DNA of 64,000 nt. Origin: Streptomyces sp. NBC_00448 (GTDB lineage Bacteria > Actinomycetota > Actinomycetes > Streptomycetales > Streptomycetaceae). The notes beneath the pieces are model-generated. The model was not told where the DNA came from. It did not search any database and saw only the letters and a list, made by a program, of their open reading frames with translations. Location of the stretch: assembly GCF_036014115.1 (NCBI RefSeq), contig NZ_CP107913.1, positions 3,041,001 through 3,105,000 on the forward strand, written 5' to 3'. The translations under genes were made by a program, and so were the position numbers. Below, in pieces: positions 16,760 through 25,500 of this stretch (the stretch's first letter is position 1; every line of letters begins with the position of its first letter).

Positions 16760-18061
16760 ATGGCGCGAACTCGACGGCTCACGCGTACCACCCTCGCTTC
16801 CGCGGTCGGCAGCGCCCTTGAGTGGTACGACTTCTCCCTCTACGGCACGGCGGCGGCGCTCGTGCTGCCCAAGGTGTTCTTCCCCGGCGACGGTGCGACG
16901 GCCGGGACCCTGGCGTCGCTGGCGACGTTCGCGGTGGGCTTCTTCGCCCGACCGGTCGGCGGCATCGTGATCGGCCTGCTCGGCGACCGGTTCGGGCGCC
17001 GGCAGATGCTGTTCGTGACGCTGCTGCTCATGGCGGCGTCCTCGGTCCTCATCGGCTGCCTGCCGTCCTACGGGCAGGCCGGGGTCGCCGCGCCGGCGCT
17101 CCTCGTCGTCCTGCGGGTGTTCCAGGGACTCGGCGCGGGCGGGGAGTACGCCGGGGCCATGCTCCTGTCGGCGGAGCACGCCGAGAAGGGCTCCCGCGGC
17201 TTCCACGCCTCGATACCCAGCGTCGGCAACGCCTTCGGTTCGGTGATCGCGACCGGGATCTTCTTCCTCTTCCAGCAGATCCTCTCCGAGCACGCGTTCC
17301 TCGCGTGGGGCTGGCGCGTGCCGTTCCTGCTCAGCGTGGTCCTCGCCGCGGCCGGCTACATCATCCGGCGCAAGGTGGAGGACAGCCCGGAGTTCACGGC
17401 GGCTGTGCGGACGAAGGGCGTCGTCCGCGGCCGGTTCCCGGAGATGCTCCGGCTCAGCGGGCGCCGGGTGCCGTTCGCGATGCTCATGAGCATCGCGCCC
17501 AACGTGCTCACCTACCTGCCGTCGGTCTACGCCCTGACCTACCTGTCGAAGACCGTCGGCATCTCCAGCTGGATCGGTCTCGTCGGGATCATCATCGCCA
17601 ACATGATCAAGTTCGTCACCATCCCGACCGCGGGCCGGCTCGCCGACCGGATCGGCGGTCGCCGCGTGATGATCATCGGATCGGTGGCCGGCGCGATCCT
17701 GCTCTACCCGTTCTTCGCGATGCTCGACACCGGGACACCGGTCGTGGTCTGGGCCGCGCTCGTGATGATCTTCACCCTGTGCTGCGACATGACGCTCGCC
17801 TCCCAGGCGGCCATGCTCTCAGGGCTCTTCGACGTCCGCGTCCGCTACACCGCGGTGACGTTCAGCCGGGAGATCACCGGTGCCGTCGTCGGCGGCACGA
17901 TCCCCTTCGTCGCCGCCGCCCTCACCTCCGCGGGGGACGGCCGGCCGTGGCTGGTCTGCGTCTGCTGCGGGGTGCTGTGCGCGCTCGGCGTCGTCGGCAC
18001 CGCGTTCCTGCCGGAGGACCGGCGCTCGGTCGACACCGCGCCCGCCGCGCTGGTCGCCTGA
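16760..18061 (+). CDS. MFS transporter, metabolite:H+ symporter (MHS) type
   Basis: A 433-residue membrane protein with about 12 predicted hydrophobic helices. The MHS signatures are clear: ALEWYDFSLYGTAAALVL at the N-terminus and LLGDRFGRRQMLFVTLLLMA between helices 2 and 3. The ATG has GGAAGG seven bases upstream. MHS transporters carry organic acids, betaines or similar metabolites in with protons. It diverges from the DUF6772-like unit and is probably under the same LacI regulator. Confidence 0.92.
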   Translation: MARTRRLTRTTLASAVGSALEWYDFSLYGTAAALVLPKVFFPGDGATAGTLASLATFAVGFFARPVGGIVIGLLGDRFGRRQMLFVTLLLMAASSVLIGCLPSYGQAGVAAPALLVVLRVFQGLGAGGEYAGAMLLSAEHAEKGSRGFHASIPSVGNAFGSVIATGIFFLFQQILSEHAFLAWGWRVPFLLSVVLAAAGYIIRRKVEDSPEFTAAVRTKGVVRGRFPEMLRLSGRRVPFAMLMSIAPNVLTYLPSVYALTYLSKTVGISSWIGLVGIIIANMIKFVTIPTAGRLADRIGGRRVMIIGSVAGAILLYPFFAMLDTGTPVVVWAALVMIFTLCCDMTLASQAAMLSGLFDVRVRYTAVTFSREITGAVVGGTIPFVAAALTSAGDGRPWLVCVCCGVLCALGVVGTAFLPEDRRSVDTAPAALVA

Positions 18062-18105
18062 GCCCGCGGTCCGGCTCCGGGCGGCCGTCACCTCCGGTCC
18101 GGGGT

Positions 18106-18143
18106 CGGCCGGGTGCGGTGAACGGCCGCTCCTCACCCGGCCG
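18106..18143. terminator. Hairpin between convergent genes
   Basis: CGGCCGGGTG and CACCCGGCCG form a perfect 10-bp stem with an 18-base loop, directly between the stop of the MHS transporter and the stop of the opposite-strand zinc-ribbon gene. It can serve both directions. Confidence 0.55.
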
Positions 18144-18818
18144 TTACCCGCACCACCACAGCACCTGCTTGCACGGGGTCTGGGTCGGGGAAGGGGAGGA
18201 CGACGGCGGCGGCGGGGTGGTCGGCGCGGTGGACGGGCTCCGGGACGGCGGCTTGGGGCTGATCGAGCCGGTCACCGGGGACGCCGGGGTGCTCGGGGTG
18301 CCGCCGCCGGGAGTGGCGGTGGGCGACGCGGAACCGGACGCGGTGGGCGAGGTGGTGGGGGTCCCGGACGAGGAGGTCTGCGGGCCGCCGCTCGGCGCGG
18401 CGTGGTCGGGGCCGGCGCCGGACCCGTCCGGCGAGGTGTCGCCGGAGGTGGGCGCGGGCGGGTTGTGGTCGAGCGGGGCCGGCGGGGTCCCGTCGCCACT
18501 GGACCCGCCGGACAGCGCCGCCACCGAGAGCATCGCCGCGGCGCCGACCGCGGCGATCACGCCGATCCCGTAGACCGTGGCCCGCTGCCGGCCGCGCCTG
18601 GCCTGGTGGGCCGCCTGCCCGCGGGCCGCGAGCCGTCGCGCGGCCCGCCCGCCGCCGTGGGCCGCGTCGTCGGCGGGACCATCCCCGTCCGCGCCGACCG
18701 CCGGGAGTTGGGCGGTCTCGCCCACCGCGGGCAGCGCGAGCCGGTCGGCAGGGGTACCGCATCCCGGGCACGAGTAGGCGCCGTTGAGATGGCGTCGGCA
18801 CGCGTAGCAGTAGTCCAT
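18144..18818 (-). CDS. Zinc-ribbon membrane protein with Pro/Ser/Thr-rich tail (SCO2400-like)
   Basis: A 224-residue protein. The N-terminus MDYCYACRRHLNGAYSCPGC holds a CxxC...CxxC zinc ribbon. A cytoplasmic Arg-rich stretch is followed by one transmembrane helix at about residues 81-104 and then an extracytoplasmic tail dominated by Pro, Ser, Thr and Gly, ending with two cysteines (TPCKQVLWWCG). The same plan is known to me from a Streptomyces family named after SCO2400; that link is recalled, not checked. Function unknown. Confidence 0.78.
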   Translation of the reverse strand: MDYCYACRRHLNGAYSCPGCGTPADRLALPAVGETAQLPAVGADGDGPADDAAHGGGRAARRLAARGQAAHQARRGRQRATVYGIGVIAAVGAAAMLSVAALSGGSSGDGTPPAPLDHNPPAPTSGDTSPDGSGAGPDHAAPSGGPQTSSSGTPTTSPTASGSASPTATPGGGTPSTPASPVTGSISPKPPSRSPSTAPTTPPPPSSSPSPTQTPCKQVLWWCG

Positions 18819-19174
18819 GGCGGAAGGGACACTAGGGGACGGGTGTGGCGAGAGGGAACCCTCGCTTTCCGCTTGCCGTGCGTTTGCCCGGAAACTCCGC
18901 GGCGGGCGACCGCCGATGGCAGGAACGGAACGTCCCCGCGGCGGCGATGGGCACCTTCGCCGGGGCCGGGTCGGCCGACCGTAAAGAGGTGGCCAAGGTC
19001 GGGTGAGCCGCCCCACATCGGGTCCGGTTTGCCGCGGATTGCGTGCACCCGCGGGCTTGACGCGTACCGGGCGGGGTCCGTACTAATAAGGGTGACCTAA
19101 GCTAGGGCAGCCTCCCCTTAGCTCCCTTACCGCCAAGCTCCGGCCGCCCCGCGCCGGCACCGACAAGGACCCCT
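18819..19174. other. Intergenic region holding the efeU promoter
   Basis: This 356-base divergent gap carries no convincing coding sequence. The left 230 bases show no recognisable structure. The right end holds the efeU promoter and iron-box-like site described separately. Confidence 0.6.
19057..19100 (+). promoter_or_regulatory. efeU promoter with iron-box-like operator
   Basis: TTGACG (19057-19062) and TACTAA (19081-19086) with an 18-bp spacer form a promoter. Overlapping the -10 is a 19-bp stretch ending GGGTGACCTAA (19082-19100) that matches the right half of the DmdR/IdeR consensus TTAGGTTAGGCTAACCTAA at 11 of 19 positions by eye. Repression by iron-loaded DmdR is the expected control of efeUOB. 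Confidence 0.5.
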
Positions 19175-20023
19175 ATGCTCCCCACGTTCGTGATCGGACT
19201 CCGCGAAGGTCTCGAAGCGGCCCTCATCGTGGGCATCATCGCCTCCTTCCTCGGCCAGCAGGGCAGGCGCGACGCGCTGAAGAAGGTGTGGATCGGCGTC
19301 GGCATCGCGGTGGCGATCTGCGTGGCGGTCGCCGTGGCGCTCCAGATCTTCTCCAGCGACCTGCCGACCCGCCAGCAGGAGCGGTTGGAGACGGTGGTCG
19401 GCGCGATCGCCGTCGTCATGGTCAGCTACATGGTGCTGTGGATGCGCCGCCACTCCCGCGACCTGCGCAAGGACCTGGAGGGCGCGGCCGGCCGCGCGCT
19501 GTCCGAGGGTTCGGCGTCGGCGCTGGTGATGATGGCCTTCCTCGCGGTGCTGCGCGAGGGGTTCGAGACGTCGGTGTTCCTGCTCGCGACCTTCAACGAG
19601 AGCAACAACCCCTGGTACGGCGGCGCCGGCGCCACGCTCGGCATCCTGGTCGCCGTGGTGGTCGGCTACGGCATCTACCGCGGCGGGGTGCGGATCAACC
19701 TCTCCCGCTTCTTCCGGATCACCGGCATCGTGCTGATCCTGGTCGCCGCCGGCCTGGTCTCCACCGCGATCATGACCGCGTACGAAGGCGGTTGGATCGA
19801 CCGGAACAACCAGGCGTTCGACCTGTCCTGGCTGGTCCGCCCGGGCACCCCGACCTCCTCCGTGGTCACCGGCGTCCTCGGCATCCAGCCGTTCCCGAGC
19901 TGGGCCATGGTGATCGGCTGGCTGGTCTACACGGTCCCGATGCTCGCGGTCGTGCTGTGGCCGGCCCGCCGCAAGAAGGCCGCCGCCAAGCAGCCCTCGG
20001 CCGAGCCCGTGCAAGCCGGCTGA
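19175..20023 (+). CDS. efeU: Ferrous/ferric iron permease EfeU (FTR1 family)
   Basis: A 282-residue polytopic membrane protein. The two FTR1 iron-binding motifs are present: REGLE at residues 10-14 in the first helix and REGFE in the fourth helix region (AVLREGFETSVFLL). About seven hydrophobic helices can be counted and the C-terminus is Lys/Ala-rich. It is the first gene of efeUOB, which takes up iron oxidised or stripped from haem by the partner proteins. Confidence 0.94.
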   Translation: MLPTFVIGLREGLEAALIVGIIASFLGQQGRRDALKKVWIGVGIAVAICVAVAVALQIFSSDLPTRQQERLETVVGAIAVVMVSYMVLWMRRHSRDLRKDLEGAAGRALSEGSASALVMMAFLAVLREGFETSVFLLATFNESNNPWYGGAGATLGILVAVVVGYGIYRGGVRINLSRFFRITGIVLILVAAGLVSTAIMTAYEGGWIDRNNQAFDLSWLVRPGTPTSSVVTGVLGIQPFPSWAMVIGWLVYTVPMLAVVLWPARRKKAAAKQPSAEPVQAG

Positions 20024-20173
20024 ACCCGCGCGCGCCGGCCGGTTCGTACCGGCCGGCCGCCCCTCCCCCGCGTGCCGGCCGCCCCCGGAACCGGCGTACC
20101 TCGCGCCGCCCCGTGCACACCGCACCACCACCGTCTTCCGCCGTGCCCCGCGCGGCCTCACCAAGGAGCCCTC

Positions 20174-21352
20174 GTGAACCCCGCTGCCACCCACCGCCGA
20201 GTCCTGGCCTGCGCCGCGACCGTGATAGCCGCGGGCATGCTGCTCACCGCCTGCGGCGGCGACAAGGGAGACAAGGGCTCCTCCGGCACGGACGCGAAAG
20301 CGGCCGGCGCGAAGACCTCCAAGGTCACCATCACCATCACCGACAAGGGCTGCGCGCCCAGCCCCGCCAAGGCGCCGGCCGGCACCGTGAAGTTCACCGT
20401 CGCCAACAAGAACTCGGCGAAGGTCACCGAGGCGGAGCTGCAGGACCACGGCAAGATGCTCGGGGAGAAGGAGAACCTGACCCCGGGCCTGTCCGGCGAC
20501 TTCACCCTCAACCTCGACAAGGGCACGTACTCCGTCTACTGCCCCGGCGCGAGCACCAACCGCTCCGCGTTCACCGTCACCGGCGCCGTCAAGAAGACCT
20601 GGAAGGACGACCCGCAACTGGTCGCCGCCACCCAGCAGTACGGCACCTGGATCGACGGCGAGGTCAAGCAGCTCGTCACCACCACCGCCGCGTTCACCGC
20701 CGCGGTCAAGGCCGGCAAGCTCGACGAGGCGAAGACCCTCTACGGCAAGGCCCGCGTGCACTACGAGCGGATCGAGCCCACCGCGGAGATCTGGGGCGAC
20801 CTGGACGGCCGGATCGACGGCCGCGCCGACGACGCCGCCACCCCGGCGGACTTCACCGGCTTCCACCGCATCGAGCAGGCGATCTGGCAGCAGAAGTCGC
20901 TGGCCGGCATGGGCAAGCTCGCCGACCAGCTCAACGCCGACGTCAAGAGCCTCAACGACCAGGTGCCGACGGTCGAGTACCAGCCCGCGGTGATCGCCAA
21001 CGGCGCCACCGACCTGGTCAACGAGATCCAGTCCTCGAAGATCACCGGTGAGGAGGAGCGGTACTCGCACATCGACCTGCTCGACTTCGACGGCAACCTG
21101 GCCGGCGCCAACGAGGCGGTCGACGTGCTGATGCCGACGCTGAAGAGGAAGGACCCGGCGCTGGCCGCCGAGGTCACCCAGCGCTACCAGGCCACCGCGG
21201 CCGCCCTGAAGAAGTACGCCGCCACGCCCGGCTACGAGGACAGCGGCTACGTGGACTACCGGAAGGTCACCGCCGCCCAGCGGCGTACCCTGTCCCAGAC
21301 CGTGGACGCCTACGCGGAGTCCGTCTCCAAGATCGCCGGAAAGATTGCCTGA
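20174..21352 (+). CDS. efeO: Iron uptake lipoprotein EfeO (cupredoxin plus M75 domain)
   Basis: A 392-residue secreted lipoprotein; the GTG start has AAGGAG six bases upstream and gives a signal peptide with lipobox LTAC (Cys27). An N-terminal cupredoxin-like domain follows at about residues 50-140, then the helical M75 domain with its HxxE metal motif in GFHRIEQAIW. EfeO delivers iron to EfeU. It is followed after 3 bases by efeB. Confidence 0.94.
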   Translation: MNPAATHRRVLACAATVIAAGMLLTACGGDKGDKGSSGTDAKAAGAKTSKVTITITDKGCAPSPAKAPAGTVKFTVANKNSAKVTEAELQDHGKMLGEKENLTPGLSGDFTLNLDKGTYSVYCPGASTNRSAFTVTGAVKKTWKDDPQLVAATQQYGTWIDGEVKQLVTTTAAFTAAVKAGKLDEAKTLYGKARVHYERIEPTAEIWGDLDGRIDGRADDAATPADFTGFHRIEQAIWQQKSLAGMGKLADQLNADVKSLNDQVPTVEYQPAVIANGATDLVNEIQSSKITGEEERYSHIDLLDFDGNLAGANEAVDVLMPTLKRKDPALAAEVTQRYQATAAALKKYAATPGYEDSGYVDYRKVTAAQRRTLSQTVDAYAESVSKIAGKIA

Positions 21353-21355
21353 CCA

Positions 21356-22672
21356 GTGACCGACAGCACCCCGGACATCACTCCCGAACCCGAAGAGCGG
21401 CGGCCCGAGGCGGCGGCCGCCGTGAGCAGGCGCCGGCTGCTGGGCGCGGTCGGCGCCGGGGCGGCGGTGGCCGGGGCCGCCGTCGGCGTGGGCGGCACCG
21501 TGCTGGCCCGGGGCGGCTCGTCCGGCTCGGGCGGCAACGGCTCCGGCGGCGCGGCCAAGAGCCAGATCGTCGCCTTCCGGGCCGGCCACCAGGCGGGGAT
21601 CGCCACCCCGTCGCAGGACCGGCTGTGCTTCGCCACGTTCGACGTGACGCCGGGCGTGACCCGCGCCGACCTGGCGGAGTTGCTGAAGACGTGGACGGCC
21701 GCCGCGGAGGCCATGACGCTCGGCAAGCCGGTGCCCGGCGACGTCGGCGACCTCAACGCCCCGCCGGACGACACCGGCGAGGCGGTCGGCCTCGCGCCCG
21801 GCAACCTCACCATCACCATCGGGTACGGCCCCTCGCTCTTCGACGGCCGCTTCGGGCTGGCCGCGCGCCGCCCCTCCGCGCTCAAGACGCTGCCGCACCT
21901 GCCGAAGGACAACCTCGACCCGGAGAACTCCGGCGGCGACCTGTGCGTGCAGGCGTGCGCGGACGACCCGCAGGTGGCCTTCCACGCGATACGCAACCTG
22001 CGCCGGCTGGCCTTCGGCACGCTGGCGCCGCGCTGGATGGAACTCGGCTTCGGCCGCACCTCCTCCACCACGCCGCAGCAGGCCACCCCGCGCAACCTGC
22101 TGGGCTTCAAGGACGGCACCCGCAACATCGACGCGACCGACGCGGCGCTGATGGGTCAGCACGTGTGGATCGGCGACGAGGAGCCGCAGCGCTGGGCCCG
22201 CGGCGGGTCGTACCTGGTCAGCCGGAAGATCCAGATGCGGATGGAGCAGTGGGACCGGGACCGGCTCGGCGACCAGCAGGACGTGTTCGGGCGGTTCAAG
22301 TCCAGCGGGGCGCCGCTGACCGGGAAGGCCGAGTACGACACCCCCGACTTCCACGCCAAGTCCGGCGGGCAGTACGTCATCCCGGCCGACGCGCACATCC
22401 GGCTGGCGGCCCACGAGAACAACAACGGGCTGCGCATCCTGCGGCGCGGCTACTCGTACACCGACGGGATCGACCCGGAGACGGGCGACCTGCTGGGCGG
22501 GCTGTTCTTCGTGGCGTTCATGAAGAGCCCGGACCAGTTCAGCACCCTCCAGCGCATTCTCGGCCAGCACGACGCGCTCAACGAGTACATCCAGCACATC
22601 GGCAGCGGCGTCTTCGTCACCCCGCCCGGCCTCGCGGCCGGCCAGGACTGGTCCACCCAGCTGTTCGGCTGA
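21356..22672 (+). CDS. efeB: EfeB, Tat-exported DyP-type haem peroxidase
   Basis: A 438-residue peroxidase. The N-terminus carries a twin-arginine signal (SRRRLLGAVGAGAAVAGAA, residues 24-42). The DyP signature FKDGTRN is visible in the middle, and a haem-ligand histidine is expected near PDFHAKSG. EfeB is reported to oxidise ferrous iron or extract iron from haem in the EfeUOB system. The GTG start is only 3 bases after the efeO stop, showing tight operon structure. Confidence 0.94.
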   Translation: MTDSTPDITPEPEERRPEAAAAVSRRRLLGAVGAGAAVAGAAVGVGGTVLARGGSSGSGGNGSGGAAKSQIVAFRAGHQAGIATPSQDRLCFATFDVTPGVTRADLAELLKTWTAAAEAMTLGKPVPGDVGDLNAPPDDTGEAVGLAPGNLTITIGYGPSLFDGRFGLAARRPSALKTLPHLPKDNLDPENSGGDLCVQACADDPQVAFHAIRNLRRLAFGTLAPRWMELGFGRTSSTTPQQATPRNLLGFKDGTRNIDATDAALMGQHVWIGDEEPQRWARGGSYLVSRKIQMRMEQWDRDRLGDQQDVFGRFKSSGAPLTGKAEYDTPDFHAKSGGQYVIPADAHIRLAAHENNNGLRILRRGYSYTDGIDPETGDLLGGLFFVAFMKSPDQFSTLQRILGQHDALNEYIQHIGSGVFVTPPGLAAGQDWSTQLFG

Positions 22673-22764
22673 CCGCCGGGCCGGCCGGCCCGACGCCGGT
22701 CGAATGCGGCCAACGGCCCTCCAGGGGTGGCCCGTTGGCCAACCGCCGTGCCGCCGACGGCTGA

Positions 22765-23961
22765 TCAGCGGCTGGGCAGCGGGCGGTGGGCCAGCACCCG
22801 GCCGCGCAGGGCGACTTCGAGTTCGAAGCGGGCGTCGGCGTCGGCGAGCGCGGGGCCGAAGAGGTGCTGGACCTGGTGCAGCCGGCGGCGGGCGGTCTGC
22901 GGGTGGATGCCCAGCCGCGCGGCGACGTCGGGCGCGCTGCCGCGGTTGGTCTGGAGCCAGGCGAGCAGCGTCTCGGCGAGCCGTTCGCCGCGTTTGGGAG
23001 TGAGCGCCGCCAGCGGGCGCAGCCGCCGTTCGGCGATCAGTTGGACCAGCGCCGGGTCGCCCAGCAGCATCAACTCGGGCAGGCAGCGGTCGCAGTCGAC
23101 CAGCCCGCCGCGCTGCCCTTCGGGCAGGCACGCCAGGATCGCCCGGGCCCAGCGCAGCGAGTCCGCGGCCAGCGCGACCGGCACGGTCGGCCCGATCACC
23201 GCGGTCCGTTCGTGCAGCACCCGCTGGACCTGCCCGTCGCGCAGGTAGAGCGCGGGCTCGGGCACCAGGAGGAACGGCTGCGCGCCGTCGGTGTCGGCGA
23301 GCACCAGGTCGGGCAGCCGGGCACGGGCGGCGGGTGGGCCGGGCGCGGGCGGCGGCCCGAGCGCCACGCAGGCCACCGCGGCCGGGAGCGGCCAGTCCGC
23401 GGTGCCGGCCGCCTCCCGTACGGCGTCGGGCGCCGCGGGGCCGACCAGCAGGTCCAGCAGCCGGTGGCGGCGCCGGACGAGGGTGCCCGCCTCGTCGGCC
23501 TTCGCCTCGGTGTAGCCGCGCACGGCGGCGGAGGCGAGTTCGTCGAGGCAGGCGAAGATCGCCTCGGCGAGGACGACCATCAGGTCCGCGCCGAGCCCGG
23601 AGCGGCGGGCCACCCGGGCGTAGCGGCGCCAGGCGACCCGGCCGCCGAGCCGGTAGGCGGCCTGGAGCGCGTCGAGGCTGCGGCCCTCGGCCAACTCGCC
23701 CCGGCCCAGGGCGCGGTGCACCCGCAGCCGGTCCTCGCTGAAAGCACCCTCGGCCCGGCCGGCGGCCAGCAGGTCGGCGAATTCCGCGAGGGCGCTCTCC
23801 ACGCCCTGCTGGATTCCGGCACCGAAATTCCCGGCGAGCGGCCGGGCGAATTCGGGCACCTGGCGCCGTATCTCGCTGATGATCTCGGCGGCGAGCGAGG
23901 AACGCTCCTTTCGCACCTCCCCGGCGAATCGCGGCGGAAAGCGCGTCCACGGTCCGTCCAC
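22765..23961 (-). CDS. PucR-type helix-turn-helix regulator
   Basis: A 398-residue regulator. The GTG giving MDGPWTRFPPRFAG was chosen because GGAGG lies 6 bases upstream. The C-terminal HTH is seen in NRGSAPDVAARLGIHPQTARRRLHQVQHLFG. The N-terminal half is helical and matches the RsbRD-N-like module found in many Streptomyces PucR proteins. It diverges from a secreted lipase gene, the most likely neighbour target. Ligand unknown. Confidence 0.85.
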   Translation of the reverse strand: MDGPWTRFPPRFAGEVRKERSSLAAEIISEIRRQVPEFARPLAGNFGAGIQQGVESALAEFADLLAAGRAEGAFSEDRLRVHRALGRGELAEGRSLDALQAAYRLGGRVAWRRYARVARRSGLGADLMVVLAEAIFACLDELASAAVRGYTEAKADEAGTLVRRRHRLLDLLVGPAAPDAVREAAGTADWPLPAAVACVALGPPPAPGPPAARARLPDLVLADTDGAQPFLLVPEPALYLRDGQVQRVLHERTAVIGPTVPVALAADSLRWARAILACLPEGQRGGLVDCDRCLPELMLLGDPALVQLIAERRLRPLAALTPKRGERLAETLLAWLQTNRGSAPDVAARLGIHPQTARRRLHQVQHLFGPALADADARFELEVALRGRVLAHRPLPSR

Positions 23962-24271
23962 CGGTGACCTCCGTCGGGCCGGGCTGCGATGCGGTGCGTC
24001 CCGGCCCGACACGGCCGGTCCGGCCGGTGCTGGTGGCCCACAGGGGATTATGCGGCGATGTTACCGGCGAGTCAACAGGTGGGGCAGGGGCGGCTGTTCT
24101 TCTGCCGCCGATGACAGTTCCGCATTGCGGGCGCACGGTTTCCTGGCATCTCCGCACGCGCTTTTCCGGGCGTCCGGCCGAGGCCGTTGACCGGCCCGAC
24201 GGCGCTTCCTAGCATCACCGATCGCCGCACTGCCGGAATTCGCATTCCCGAACAAGGGACGGTAACGCCAC
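23962..24271. other. Divergent intergenic region between PucR gene and lipase gene
   Basis: These 310 bases contain no supported gene. The right part holds the lipase promoter described below and, in the leader, an inverted repeat GGAAT-TCGC-ATTCC. It is less GC-rich than the flanking genes. Confidence 0.55.
24187..24215 (+). promoter_or_regulatory. Promoter of the secreted lipase gene
   Basis: TTGACC (24187-24192) and TAGCAT (24210-24215) are separated by exactly 17 bases, close to the vegetative sigma consensus. Transcription would start near 24222, leaving a leader of about 50 bases that ends in an AAGGGA ribosome-binding site. Confidence 0.65.
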
Positions 24272-25300
24272 ATGAAACGCACCCTTCTGCGCGGCTGCGC
24301 GACGGCCGCCGCCGCGCTCGGCCTGACCCTGGCCGGCACCCAGGGCACCTTCGCCGCCGCCTCCACCACCTCCGCCTCCTCTGCCGCCGCCTCCTCCGCT
24401 TCCCCTTCCGCCGGCACGGACGCCGCCGCACCGGCCGCGTCGGGCCGGCTCCCGGTGAACTACCACTTCAGCACCGGCTTCGTCGGCGGGTTCTTCAGCC
24501 CGACGAAGGCCCCGGCCGGCGCGAACAACTGGTCGTGCACGCCGAGCGCCGCGCACCCGTACCCCGTGGTGCTGGTGCACGGCACCCTCGAGAACATGAA
24601 CGACAACTGGGGCGGCGCCGCGCCGCTGCTGGCGAACAACGGCTACTGCGTCTTCGCCTTCGACTACGGCGGCTCCTCGGCGTCCGCCGCGATCCAGGGC
24701 ACCGGTCCGGCCGAGGACGGCGCGGCGCAGCTCTCCGCGTTCGTCGACCAGGTGCTGGCGGCGACAGGCGCGGCCAAAGTCGATCTGGTCGGGCACTCCC
24801 AGGGCGGCATGATGCCGCGCTACTACCTGAAGAACCTGGGCGGCGCCGCCAAGACCGACAAGCTGATCGCGCTGTCCCCCAGCAACAACGGCACCACCCT
24901 GGACGGCCTCACCGAGTTCGGCCGCCAGCTCGGCCTGCTGGAGCCGGCCAACCAGTTCGTGGTCGGCCCGGCCTGCGCGGCCTGCGTCGAGCAGGAGGTC
25001 GGCTCGGACTTCCTCACCTCGCTCAACAGCGGCGGCGAGACCGTGCCCGGCGTGACGTACACCGTGATCACCACCACCGGTGACGAGGTGGTCACGCCGT
25101 ACACCAACGCGCTGCTGCCCGCCGCGCCCAACGTCACGAACATCACCGTGCAGGACCAGTGCGGGCTGGACGCCAGCGATCACCTGGAGATCGCGTACGA
25201 CCCGATCGCGCTGACCGACGTGCTCAACGCGCTCGACCCGGCGCACCCGCGGCCGGTGCCGTGCGAGGTGGTCCTGCCGGTCACCGGGCCGCTGACGTAG
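24272..25300 (+). CDS. Secreted alpha/beta-hydrolase lipase/esterase
   Basis: A 342-residue exported enzyme. A signal peptide of about 29 residues is followed by an Ala/Ser/Thr-rich linker to residue 57. The HG oxyanion motif is in VVLVHGTLENMNDNW, the nucleophile is Ser176 in GHSQGGM, and Asp and His candidates are in TTTGDEVVTP and DASDHLEIA. Paired cysteines suggest disulphides. It resembles the class 2 lipase (Est/LipA-like) family of Streptomyces, acting outside the cell on acyl esters. Confidence 0.9.
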   Translation: MKRTLLRGCATAAAALGLTLAGTQGTFAAASTTSASSAAASSASPSAGTDAAAPAASGRLPVNYHFSTGFVGGFFSPTKAPAGANNWSCTPSAAHPYPVVLVHGTLENMNDNWGGAAPLLANNGYCVFAFDYGGSSASAAIQGTGPAEDGAAQLSAFVDQVLAATGAAKVDLVGHSQGGMMPRYYLKNLGGAAKTDKLIALSPSNNGTTLDGLTEFGRQLGLLEPANQFVVGPACAACVEQEVGSDFLTSLNSGGETVPGVTYTVITTTGDEVVTPYTNALLPAAPNVTNITVQDQCGLDASDHLEIAYDPIALTDVLNALDPAHPRPVPCEVVLPVTGPLT

Positions 25301-25500
25301 CGGACGCGGGTGCGCCGGGCCGGACATCGGGTGGGCGGGACTCCGGCGGGGTGGGCGGGCCGTAGCCAGGGATCGCGGGTCCCTGGTTGAGCCGGGCCTT
25401 CATCCGGTGCGCGGACGCGCGCAGGCTGGAGACCGAAGGCGGAGATCGCAGGCCGTACGGACGGTACGGCCGCCGCCCCACCCGCAAGGAGCAGCCCGCC

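Noticed and set aside
19127..24157. A 1676-codon open frame on the minus strand across efeUOB and the PucR gene
   Set aside because: It is antisense to four well-supported genes, its translation is Arg/Gly/Pro-biased with no domain, and it reflects the lack of AT-rich stops in GC-rich DNA.
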